DNA from: Polytrichum commune
Lineage: Eukaryota; Streptophyta; Polytrichopsida; Polytrichales; Polytrichaceae
DNA length: 64,000 nt
NCBI GenBank assembly: GCA_950295325.1
Contig: OX485806.1
Coordinates: 31,496,001 to 31,560,000, forward strand
Direction: 5' to 3'
A model generated the notes under the pieces. That model ran no database searches, was not told the origin of the DNA, and was given only the letters and a program-made list of their open reading frames with translations. Position 1 is the first letter of the stretch, and every line of letters begins with the position of its first letter. The position numbers and the translations under genes were made by a program. Positions 56,728 to 64,000 of this stretch are shown one piece after another.

Positions 56728-56935
56728 AGTAATGGCGACCTTCTTGATCATACAAAGTATCTTGAGCTCCCATGAATTGTCACGGATATAGGCCCCTTTA
56801 ATAAAAATTGTGTTCTACAACTTTCAAGTTTTCAGTGAAAACCGCGGTCATAGAGCTCAAAAGTTTTCAAATTCTTGCTCTATTCCTGATTATAGTGCTT
56901 CATTTTCAATAAAAAATATCTAAAAACTGTACAAG

Positions 56936-56982
56936 TTATCGCTCACCGCTCAACGCTCACTGCTCACTGCTCACAGAATAGC
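56936..56982. repeat. Right terminal inverted repeat of the outer element
   Basis: TTATCGCTCACCGCTCAACG and onward to CTCACAGAATAGC. Its reverse complement parallels 21291-21336, including the tandem heptamers and the GCTATT(C/T)TG end. Confidence 0.65.
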
Positions 56983-57588
56983 ATTCCTCGTCCTAGGTTC
57001 ATCCACTAGTTTAGGATTCCTCCTGAACCACTCCGGAACGGGAGTGTATGGAATATCTGGAATTGTACACTTAGTGAATGAAATTCCAATACCCCCAAAT
57101 TTCTGAGCATTCAGAGCACCCAGACTTGACCAATCCACTGTAATTTGCAACACGTGCTCCGCATACATCATACATGCCACAGACTTCGGAATTGCACTCT
57201 TGGGCCATCTTTCCAAACTGGAGATATTTCTAAGTATTGTTAGAAATCTCCATTTTGTCTCCACGTCTACAAGCTGGATATAACTCGCACTAATGGATTT
57301 GCAATGTCGCTCGTGACAAGGTCTTGGCCACAACCGATCAAAGTGAGGGAAACCCACGTACTGCATTACAGTCTTTGCAGACCACGGCTGTGGTACATTC
57401 TCCCAACCTGGCCTGGCTTTTTGGGTGTCGTCATCATAAACATCCCACTCCAACTCAGCGGCCTTGCGTCCATATTTCTTGTGCTCCCCTGATCCTCCAC
57501 TTGCCATGTCTCCAGATCCTCCACTTGTCATGTGTCTGGATCCTCCACTTGCCACGTATCCATCCAAATCGTAGTTTCTAAGTCTAAT
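56971..57588 (-). pseudogene. Gene fragment of unknown function, cut by the outer element
   Basis: An open frame starts after a TTCTAG acceptor-like site at about 57589 (no ATG) and encodes GSG-type repeats (three runs of SGGSG/SGGSR), then a folded-looking region with WDVYDDD, RPGWENVPQPW, MQYVGFPHFDRLWPRPC and PEWFRRNPKLVDEP. It runs straight into the outer element's inverted repeat, and its stop codon (TGA) lies within that repeat, so the natural C-terminus is lost. No continuation was found left of 21291. No family recognised. Confidence 0.4.
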
Positions 57589-57954
57589 CTAGAACTCTAA
57601 TTTTTAAATTACTAATTGCACTTCATAATAGTGCTACAAAACATCCAAGCATACACTTCAAAATAGTGTTGCTGTGGAATGAGTTCAAAAATGTTGTTAA
57701 AAAATAAAGTACAAAAATTCAGCACACCCTTCGAGCACCCCGCTACTGGCGCTCACGCAGAGGCCAGTTGACTGGGCGCGTCAAAATGAATGTGCCAAAA
57801 AATCCGCCACCGTGATCACACCCACAAAACACGTGAATAATAAAAATATGTGAAAAACAATCCCCAAAAAGGGACCCTACACTCCCCCGAATGCCCCGCT
57901 ACCCCGCACTCTTTGGTAGAGGAGGGTTGTCCGGGCGCCCACAAGGAGTGGAGT
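57589..57954. other. Intergenic, nothing identifiable
   Basis: AT-rich then mixed sequence. The words GAGCACCCCGCTACTGGCG (57734) and GAATGCCCCGCTACCCCGCA (57889) are a loose direct repeat. No gene seen. Confidence 0.4.
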
Positions 57955-57990
57955 GGGGTATATAAGTGGTCCCCTCCACTTATATACCCC
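57955..57990. repeat. Perfect inverted repeat containing a TATA-like box
   Basis: Arms GGGGTATATAAGTGG and CCACTTATATACCCC (15 bp each) are separated by six bases. Each arm has TATATAAG, so the structure is a possible bidirectional core promoter or a cruciform. C-rich low-complexity DNA follows at once. Confidence 0.7.
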
Positions 57991-58290
57991 CGTCCGCCCT
58001 TCCATCCGCTCCCCGTTCCCACCCGGTTCCCGACCCGTTCCCCCCCGTCCAACCCCGCTCCCCTCCCGTACCCCCGTACCCGTTCTCCCCGTACCCCGTA
58101 CCCGCGTTCCCCCCCGTTCTCCCCGTCCGCCCCCCGCGTTCCTCCCCATCTGCCCCCCCCCCCCGTTCCCCACCCGCCCCCGCGTTCCTCCCACCCGTTC
58201 CCACCCGCCCCCCCGTCCGCCCCCCATCCGCCCACCCCGTTCCCACTTGCCCCCGCATTCCCCCGTTCCCGTCCCGTCCGCCCATTTTTC
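57991..58290 (+). repeat. C-rich low-complexity repeat (CCCGTTCC/CCCCGTCCG)
   Basis: Irregular repeats of CCCGTTCC, CCCCGTCCG and CGTACCC. Similar sequence recurs at 62730-62770 and 63425-63545. ORFs on both strands through it are composition artefacts. Confidence 0.88.
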
Positions 58291-59129
58291 TCCCTAACTA
58301 ACTAATGCCCTGCCTTCCGAATTCATCCATCCACCAAAATACATCGTAATAGCCACCCATGTAGTCAAATGAATTAAGAATATCTATCACTTGCACACTA
58401 AAATGGAAGCATATGACATTTTTCATTAGTATGCTCAATAGTATCCTTGATACTAAAACGCAAGCTACCATCTGAAGTATTCCAATGTGCAATGCTAAAT
58501 GTTATAATGTAAATACTTTTCCATTTTATGAAGTTACTAATGTTCATAAATAATGTCATATTGGCACTTTGAGTCCTCTAGGCATCTAACTTAGGCCCTT
58601 CGCAAATAATATATGTGACACTAAATACCATAACCGGTAAACTTATCCACACAAAACTAATTATGGATCCCTCAAGCAACAAAATAACCAATGTAGTATG
58701 ATGACCAACAAATTATCACCGCTATGGAGATTTTTGATCTATACAACAATTTGTCATAAGGACAAATATACTAAAATACACATATTTGCTACTCTATATA
58801 TAACATTAAAATTTCAAATTTTGTAAGACAACGATGAACATGCATAGAAGTATGCAATAATAAACGGTTGGTTGAATTTTTAAATTAAAAAAAAAAATCC
58901 TAAAAGTGATACAATATATTGCACAAGTAAGAACTTTATTATTGGGACGACGGTACAAATGCCCTTTATAAATGACATACATGCGCAAACCATGCACAAT
59001 CTAATATTCTACTTCATTCCGTCAACTTCACTTCCATCATGACAACTTCGTAGATGCTTGTGGCTTTCGTCGAGGGTCAAATTTTGGCGGAAGAGGATCC
59101 GGCCTAAGTAAATCAGCATAGCTAATTGT
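58291..59129. other. AT-rich intergenic DNA, no gene seen
   Basis: Short ORFs only, none with recognisable features. It precedes the 3' end of the small orphan gene on the minus strand. Confidence 0.5.
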
Positions 59130-59590
59130 TCAGTCTTTCATTCGTTCCTTCAACGGTAGCCGATGAGGCGATAATCTTCTCCTCTTCTTATGAAAAGGCA
59201 AAGTCCTTGAAGATTCTTCCGCTACCTTGTCTTCTTCAATGTCGATTGAATTGTCATCCACATCCACATCCCCGGGTTTCCGTAAAATATCCGCGATCAA
59301 ATCAACCACATCATTTGGATCTCCACCCACGCTTTTTGTTAGGTTCTTCTCCACCGCATCGATCTCGAATTTGACCGCATATCGTCGTTGGTCCTCCTCC
59401 GCCTTCAATTCCATGCTTGTGTAGATTGTGAGAAGGGGATCATGACATAGTCATCACGAAATTGATCTCTAACACTTCTCTCATCTCTCTCACGCTCGGG
59501 TGATGGATTGAATGGAATATGGGGTTCTCCTAAATTCTCTATCTCCTCATCACATCCTAGACCCTCAAACATGTCTTTCTTCTCTCCCAT
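59130..59590 (-). CDS. Small orphan gene, second paralogue
   Basis: The ATG at 59590 gives MGEKKDMFEGLGCDEEI, HIPFNPSPE, an acidic and Arg-rich spacer, DDYVMIPFSQSTQAWN, then stop TGA. A second frame opens at an ATG overlapping the codons for AWN (ATGGAATTGA), encoding a KAEEDQRRYAVKFEID helix, an acidic region (DVDVDDNSIDIEED) and KRRRLSPHRLPLKERMKD. The same two-frame layout exists at 48314-48779, so overlapping translation or a shared ancestral frameshift are both possible. Function unknown. Confidence 0.45.
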
Positions 59591-59872
59591 CCTATCCATA
59601 ATACTCTACCCTCGTTATATGTGTGAGTCTAAAGGTTCTACTTACATACTGAGCTCAAAGGACTTCATGAAATATTCAATAATTGATGTAATCCAAGATG
59701 TAGAGGATCTAATTCTCGTTGGTAAGATAAAGACAACACAATAGGAATAAAAAGAAAGTTGGTGAAGTCAAAAAGTTAGTTGCATTTTTTGAAAAATTCC
59801 CCAGACACGCGCATTGGAAATCTCTTTGATGCCTCTTTGAAGCTTCTATATTTGATTAATTATCTATTCATT

Positions 59873-60248
59873 CAACAAATCACAAATTTGTGCTTCAACC
59901 TTAGTGGTTCATATGGTTTCACAACCCATGTCACGCATCCGAATGTCACTCTCATTCAACAAATCACTAATTTGTGTTTGAACCTTAGTGGTTCATATGG
60001 TTTTACAACCCATGTCACGCATCCAAATGCCACTCTCATTCAACAAATCATAAATTTGTGTTTCAACCTTAGTGGTTCATATGGTTTTACAACCCATGTC
60101 ACGCATCCGAATGTCACTCTCATTCAACAAATCATAAATTTGTGTTTCAACCTTAGTGGTTCATATGATTTTACAACCCATGTCACGCATCCGAATGCCA
60201 CTCTCATTCAACAAATCACAAATTTTTTCTTGAACCTTTGTGGTTCAT
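59873..60248 (+). repeat. 84-bp tandem repeat, about 4.5 copies
   Basis: Units start CAACAAATCA at 59873, 59957, 60041, 60125 and 60209 and share CCTTAGTGGTTCATATGG and CCCATGTCACGCATCC. They keep one open frame by virtue of the 84-bp (3 x 28) period, but I do not regard it as a gene. The array abuts a telomere-like repeat. Confidence 0.92.
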
Positions 60249-60296
60249 AAACCCTAAACCCTAAACCTTAAACCCTAAATCCTAAACCCTTAAACC
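60248..60296 (+). repeat. Interstitial telomere-like repeat
   Basis: About six to seven slightly degenerate CCCTAAA units (AAACCCTAAACCCTAAACC, then variants). The TTTAGGG motif is typical of plants and many green algae. Confidence 0.88.
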
Positions 60297-60307
60297 AATC
60301 CAAATTG

Positions 60308-60580
60308 CTACCACATATGTGCCATTATTTTGTTCTCACACTCACGTAGAAGTGTTTCCATAAATTCCAATAGTTCTCCTTTACACATGTCACTTTCTTC
60401 TTCAGTGTATTCAAACTCCAACAATATTCTTTTGAGCCACAATTCGGTATTTGTGTTTCGATCACTATCATCGCTTGGATATTTACGAGGATTAAAAAGT
60501 TTGGCTGCATTGAATATTGGGAGGTATGGGAAACGATCATTCAAAGCATGAACAACTTTTTGCACACAAGATGCACCCAA
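60308..60580 (-). pseudogene. Possible hAT-type transposase fragment
   Basis: A 90-codon frame includes ALNDRFPYLPIFNAAKLFNP, YPSDDSDRN and WLKRILLEFEYTEEE. The RFP...FNAAKLF-P...YP pattern is reminiscent of the C-terminal part of plant hAT-like proteins. No dimerisation motif or complete domain is present, so this is a remnant at most. Confidence 0.3.
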
Positions 60581-61385
60581 TAATATGAATGGTTGTAGTT
60601 CATTGGGCCCATAACATCAAGTAGCAAGGCTAGGAGGGTACCCTTTGAGTACCCGCAAATTTACCTCAACAAGAAGGGAAAAGCTTGCAAAGCAAGGGTG
60701 AATGAATGGATAATTAATCAAATATAGAAACTTCAAAAAGGCATCAAAGATGTTTCTAATGCGGGTGTCGGGAGATTTTTCAAAGTGTGCAACTACCTTT
60801 TTGACCTCACCAAGTTTTCCGTTGCTATATAGCTATTAAGATTTGTTTAGATTGTAATTTAGCCTAGATTAGAACCTTTACCACCACTTGGCATTAGTTT
60901 TGTCCTACAAACCGACATATTAATTTTAAACATTGAAAGTAACTATCCAAATAGTTTAAGCACGCGCCGGTTTGATGCTCTTTTGAGAAGGTCAATGCGG
61001 GCTTGCTACTTAATGTTATGCCCATCAGTTGCCAATGCATGAACAACACAATATCTTGTATTGTTTTCATAACTCAACTGAAGATTTCTTGCAAATTTCC
61101 TCAAGAATTTTCCCAAATTCTTGCTTGTACGACCCAACATAGGTCCATTCCTAGATTTTAAATTGAATCGGGCTTTAGGGTTTGACCGGTATATTTTGGG
61201 ACATTGGTGTCTTGCCATAAGGTTCATATGATAACTATTCTTGGTTCATTAGTCCACACAACTTTGTGTGTTTGTGTTTGTGTGTGTGTGTGGGGGAGGG
61301 GGGGGGGGTCGAACACAAGATTTTATTTATTTATTTATTTATTTTTGGGACATAAGGTAGACAAACTAGCGCCCAAACATTAAGA
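60581..61385. other. Intergenic DNA with simple repeats
   Basis: No gene recognised. (GT)n followed by a G-run is at 61259-61308 and (TTTA)n at 61320-61348. A partial match to the 84-bp repeat region flank (CTTCAAAAAGGCATCAAAGA, inverted relative to 59814-59840) occurs near 60730. Confidence 0.45.
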
Positions 61386-61487
61386 ACCATAAACTTGCTC
61401 TTCTTCATTTTGAGAGGAATCACTTGAACTTCCTCTTTGTAGAAAAATCTTACCAGGGCCCACTTTGCCCAACATTACATCTTTAAC
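61386..61487. repeat. Left arm of a perfect 102-bp inverted repeat
   Basis: It is the exact reverse complement of 62325-62426. The minus strand of this arm encodes GKVGPGKIFLQRGSSSDSS and an acidic NEEEQ segment, as does the right arm on the plus strand. Confidence 0.95.
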
Positions 61488-62056
61488 AATAATTTGGTAT
61501 GAAAATAAGTTTGTTAGTTTGTTGAGCATGGCGTTCTTACCTATTGACATGAATGATGTTGTGTTTGTGAAAAGGTGGCATAAGACTGCGGAGAAGTCCA
61601 TCCCAATTCTAGTTCATTATCAAGCTTACATGAGAGGTGTGGATGTGGCGGATCAACTTCGAGGCTACCACACGGTTCAAAACAAAGACCACAAGTGGTG
61701 GCGTCGTCTATTTATGCACAATCTTGACACATCATTGGTAAGCTCATGGGTCATGTATAGAAGTAATATGCAAGAGGAGGTTGAAAAAAAAAGATTTATC
61801 CCATAGGGAATTCAATTATGCAATAGCAAAGAAACTAACATTGTTTGCTAAACGGCTTGCAGCTACATGCACAACGGAGAGTGGAGTTGGAAATGCACAC
61901 ATGCTTCATTATAGCATGATGTGGAGCGGGCATAAAGGAGGGAAAAGAAGAAAATGTGGAACTTGCGGTAAAACAAAACAACAATATTATTGCCCTACAT
62001 GTCACTACCAAGTACTTTGCCTATGTCAATGTTTTGTGACATGGCATGCAAAATAG
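61488..62056 (+). pseudogene. piggyBac-like transposase, C-terminal part (frameshifted)
   Basis: The first frame (to about 61800) has WYENKFVSLLS, then VHYQAYMRGVDVADQLRGYH and HKWWRRLFMHNLD, matching the last part of the DDE_Tnp_1_7 (piggyBac) catalytic domain; the GVD-x2-DQ contains the third catalytic Asp. A poly-A run near 61785 shifts frame. The second frame gives HREFNYAIAKKL and a C-terminal cysteine-rich finger (C-x2-C-x8-C-x2-C, then C-x3-C F...WH), diagnostic for piggyBac. The position of the usual W-x-D (second Asp) reads WYEN. N-terminal two-thirds are missing. The fragment lies between the arms of a perfect inverted repeat. Confidence 0.82.
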
Positions 62057-62324
62057 TCACAAATTACATTTAAATGTTTACTACATAAGGGGGGGGGGGG
62101 TTAGGGAAGAACTAGTGCTTGTAGGGGGGTTGAAGAGGGTCAATTCCTCTCACTAGCAATTTTTTGATATATATTTATTTGTACATGAGATAAAAGAAAT
62201 TATGCACAATATCATATATACGGGATGTAATATGCAAAGCAATTCGAAGATAATTGCACATGAGATGTTATTTAATAGGTATTGTAGGTAGAAAGATGAA
62301 TTATTTGCAAGAATTTATCCTCTT

Positions 62325-62426
62325 GTTAAAGATGTAATGTTGGGCAAAGTGGGCCCTGGTAAGATTTTTCTACAAAGAGGAAGTTCAAGTGATTCCTCTC
62401 AAAATGAAGAAGAGCAAGTTTATGGA
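62325..62426. repeat. Right arm of a perfect 102-bp inverted repeat
   Basis: Exact reverse complement of 61386-61487; the spacer is 837 bp. Perfect identity implies a recent inverted duplication or gene conversion. Confidence 0.95.
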
Positions 62427-62588
62427 TTTCCAAACTCTAAAAAACTTGATAACGTTCAAGTGGATGAAATATTGGTTGGGGGCATACCTAGTCCACAAAG
62501 AGATTATGTCTATCAATATATAAATATAAAGGGTGATAACCCTTCTCTTTCAAATGATTCCACATTGGCTAAATCTTCATCATCATAA
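62337..62588 (+). pseudogene. Acidic, Ser-rich ORF beside the piggyBac remnant
   Basis: An 83-codon frame: GKVGPGKIFLQRGSSSDSSQ, an acidic NEEEQ stretch, and DEILVGGIPSPQRDYVYQY. Acidic, Ser-rich N-termini are common in piggyBac transposases, so it may derive from the N-terminal region of the same element after rearrangement. Not a recognised family. Confidence 0.3.
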
Positions 62589-63619
62589 CCATTTAGTAAC
62601 TTTCCTAGAGTGTCATGAAAAAATAAAGTATCCCTACATTGATGTCTAGTAACATATGATCAACATTAGGTGTTGGCCTTCAAAGATCATTCGAAGAAAT
62701 CGCGACCGTATTCAATTTGGTTAGAAATTCCCCCTCGTTCCCCGTCCCCCGTCCCCTGTCCCCCATCCTATGTTCGGGGAAAACCGACGGCTAGTTCATT
62801 ATCAACCGATGGATTTCCCCTCATGGCCGGTCCAAATTTCCAACCATCGGATGGCAATCCGACTGTAATTTCAATCCTCCGCCAATTAGCCGATGGACTA
62901 GAAAATGTCCCGGAAATGTAGCCGATTCTTCTTGTGAGTTACTGGATTTTAGCTGGAAGCATCCATAGCGCTATTTGTATGGGGCATCTGATGATGCACT
63001 TGAGGAAGTACCCTAAACCTTAAACTTTTTGAATTATGCAACCTTTCCATGACCAAATCCAATTGCTTCTATGAAGAATTGGGGGACCCTTGGCCTTCAA
63101 GCGGTGAAGGCATTGCTAGGTTCAATTCCTGCCAAGGATATTAACTCTTCAAATTTAAAGTTTTGAACATGCCTTTTCTTTTCACTTATTCAAGATTTTA
63201 TACTAAGAAATGATTTCTAATAACTTTTCATACATTTTTTAAACAATTAGAGCCGATATGAATTCCATTTAATCGGATATTGGCCAATGAAAATATGAAA
63301 ATATAGGCAATTGGCCAATTGATTTTACAAAAGACCGGCTCTTGCCAATGTAAATTGGAAAAAATCCGACCCTTCGTAGCAACTACCGGCAATTAGCCAC
63401 TTAGCCGGCTTCAAAAACTTCCCGAACTCTGCCCCCGTCCCGTTCCCCCCCGTTCCCCCCGTCCGCACCTGTTCCACCCCGTCCGCACCCGTTCCCGCCC
63501 GCGTCCGCCCCTGCGTTCCCCCCCGTCCGCCCCGCTCCCACGTCCTTTCATCCTACGTCCTTTCGGTTCCCCATGTCTAATCCGACCGGGATCCCATAAT
63601 CATTGTGCTCCCCTTTACC
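62589..63619. other. Intergenic DNA with C-rich runs
   Basis: C-rich words (CCCCGTCCCC, CCCGTTCCCCC) recur at 62735-62770 and 63425-63545. Between them are repeated GGCCAAT/ATTGGCC words (63280-63320) and a possible RNA polymerase III promoter pair at 63091-63129. No coding sequence supported. Confidence 0.45.
63091..63129 (+). other. Possible tRNA/SINE-like A and B box pair
   Basis: TGGCCTTCAAGCGG (63091-63104) resembles an A box and GGTTCAATTCC (63119-63129) a B box, only 14 bases apart. That is too close for a complete tRNA; no anticodon arm can be folded. At best a degenerate tRNA-derived fragment. Confidence 0.25.
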
Positions 63620-63627
63620 TATATAAA
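63620..63627 (+). promoter_or_regulatory. TATA box upstream of the window-end ORF
   Basis: CTATATAAAG lies about 214 bases before the ATG at 63834, with a pyrimidine-rich CTTTCCTCTCCTCCC stretch 30 bases downstream as a likely start region. C-rich DNA precedes it, as it does near the TATA-containing palindrome at 57955. Confidence 0.5.
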
Positions 63628-63833
63628 GCCCCCGGCTTTAGTTCCAATCACTTTCCTCTCCTCCCACCACATTGGGACCCGAGACCTTGTTGCCGTCCTA
63701 AGGGACAGCGGCACCGCGCGGGTCTCAGGGGTTTTGGGAGGGCAGGGCAAATTGTGGGGGAACCCTCGCAATTTTTTTCTTCAGATTCACGCACTCATTT
63801 CTACACTCACTCACTCACACGGTTTTTTTCACG

Positions 63834-64000
63834 ATGGAGGGGAAGGACATTGCTCCTTACCAAGACGAGGATACAAGGCTGCACCGTGCTTGGCTCCGAA
63901 GCAATGCATCAGCGAATACTGGCGAGGGTATGGGAAGCGAGCCCGGAAGTGGAAGTCCTGCACCACGTAGAGCACGTCCAGATCCTTTTGAATTTGATCA
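63834..64000 (+). CDS. 5' end of an unidentified gene, running off the window
   Basis: The ATG at 63834 opens a frame that stays open to the last base (about 55 codons): MEGKDIAPYQDEDTRLHRAW, then a Ser/Gly-rich stretch, APRRARPDP and FEFD. A TATA box and pyrimidine-rich start region lie upstream at suitable distance. The composition suggests a flexible N-terminus. It could open a transposase of yet another element or a host gene; nothing here decides. Confidence 0.45.
   Translation, partial: MEGKDIAPYQDEDTRLHRAWLRSNASANTGEGMGSEPGSGSPAPRRARPDPFEFD

Larger units (their letters stand above)
21291..56982. mobile_element. Outer Mutator-like two-gene element carrying nested insertions
   Basis: It is bounded by heptamer-type inverted repeats at 21291-21336 and 56936-56982. 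It holds a transposase gene pointing left (42826-43609 plus 21992-25307, minus strand) and a ParB/methyltransferase-like gene pointing right (44209-56727). Removing the two Mutator-like insertions (25308-42825 and 45226-49290) leaves about 14 kb. The order TIR, transposase 3' end, divergent promoters, methyltransferase 3' end, TIR mirrors the inner element. Both genes carry stops, so it is an old copy. No perfect 9-bp target duplication was found at its borders. Confidence 0.65.

Noticed and set aside
21270-56995. A 9-bp target-site duplication at the outer element's borders
   Set aside because: Only loose similarity (TCCTTAGTG versus TCCTAGGTT) could be found; not reported as a duplication.
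57816-58305. Overlapping Pro/Arg- or Gly-rich ORFs of 100-150 codons on both strands
   Set aside because: They arise from C-rich low-complexity DNA lacking stop codons in any frame; no start context or conserved feature.
59780-60250. 156-codon ORF with four repeated NLCFNLSGSYGFTTHVTHPN-type segments
   Set aside because: It follows the 84-bp tandem repeat, whose length is a multiple of three; no sign of a real repeat protein such as a signal or flanking conserved sequence.
63077-63135. tRNA gene
   Set aside because: A-box and B-box-like words are too close and no anticodon stem-loop can be drawn.

Overview
The window is eukaryotic, transposon-dense DNA. The best-supported affiliation is a land plant or other streptophyte. 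Reasons: a Ty3-type LTR retrotransposon of plant-like layout, GT-AG introns, plant-type telomere motifs (CCCTAAA at about 60.25 kb) and several DNA-transposon families nested in one another. I cannot name the species. No ordinary host gene is clearly intact.

Layout. 1-16785: two tandem, nearly identical copies of a Ty3/Gypsy element sharing one LTR (internal region, LTR 5409-7463, internal region, LTR 14731-16785). The second unit is full length with a 2079-residue gag-pol ORF. 16786-18184: unclassified ATCCGG-rich, LTR-like DNA that cuts into the next element. 18185-21290: broken remnants of a two-gene element. 21291-56982: a large nested structure. The outer element has terminal inverted repeats (TIRs) built of GAGCGGT-like heptamers and carries a Mutator-like (MULE) transposase gene pointing left and a second multi-exon gene pointing right. 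Into an exon of its transposase gene a second element of the same type (25308-42825, 17.5 kb, 9-bp target duplication GTGTCTGAA) has inserted in opposite orientation. Into the long 5' intron of its second gene a third, 4.07-kb element has inserted (45226-49290, target duplication GCTCTTAAG), carrying an unrelated two-exon gene and a small orphan gene. A solo-LTR-like insertion (54830-56108) splits the last part of the same gene. 56983-64000: truncated gene fragments, C-rich low-complexity DNA, a paralogue of the small orphan gene, an interstitial telomeric repeat, a possible hAT fragment, a piggyBac transposase remnant framed by a perfect 102-bp inverted repeat, and the start of a gene that runs off the window.

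The main discovery candidate is the two-gene transposon. Each copy has a divergent pair. One gene is a MULE-type transposase (Cys/His-rich N-terminal region, DDE core with C-x2-H, C-terminal SWIM zinc finger). The other has a basic N-terminal exon, a ParB/sulfiredoxin-like domain (V/FHVWDGNHR-type motif), a long middle region, and a C-terminal domain resembling beta-class amino-methyltransferases (glycine-rich motif I DLTAGTG after the target-recognition part). Both readable copies replace the usual catalytic D/N/S-PP-Y/F/W motif by an AEYPDG sequence. ParB plus DNA methylase is a prokaryotic and phage arrangement; here it is intron-rich and sits on a eukaryotic Mutator-like element. I infer it acts in DNA binding, element-end recognition or epigenetic marking. 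All copies in this window carry stops, frameshifts or insertions, so active copies must be sought elsewhere in the genome.
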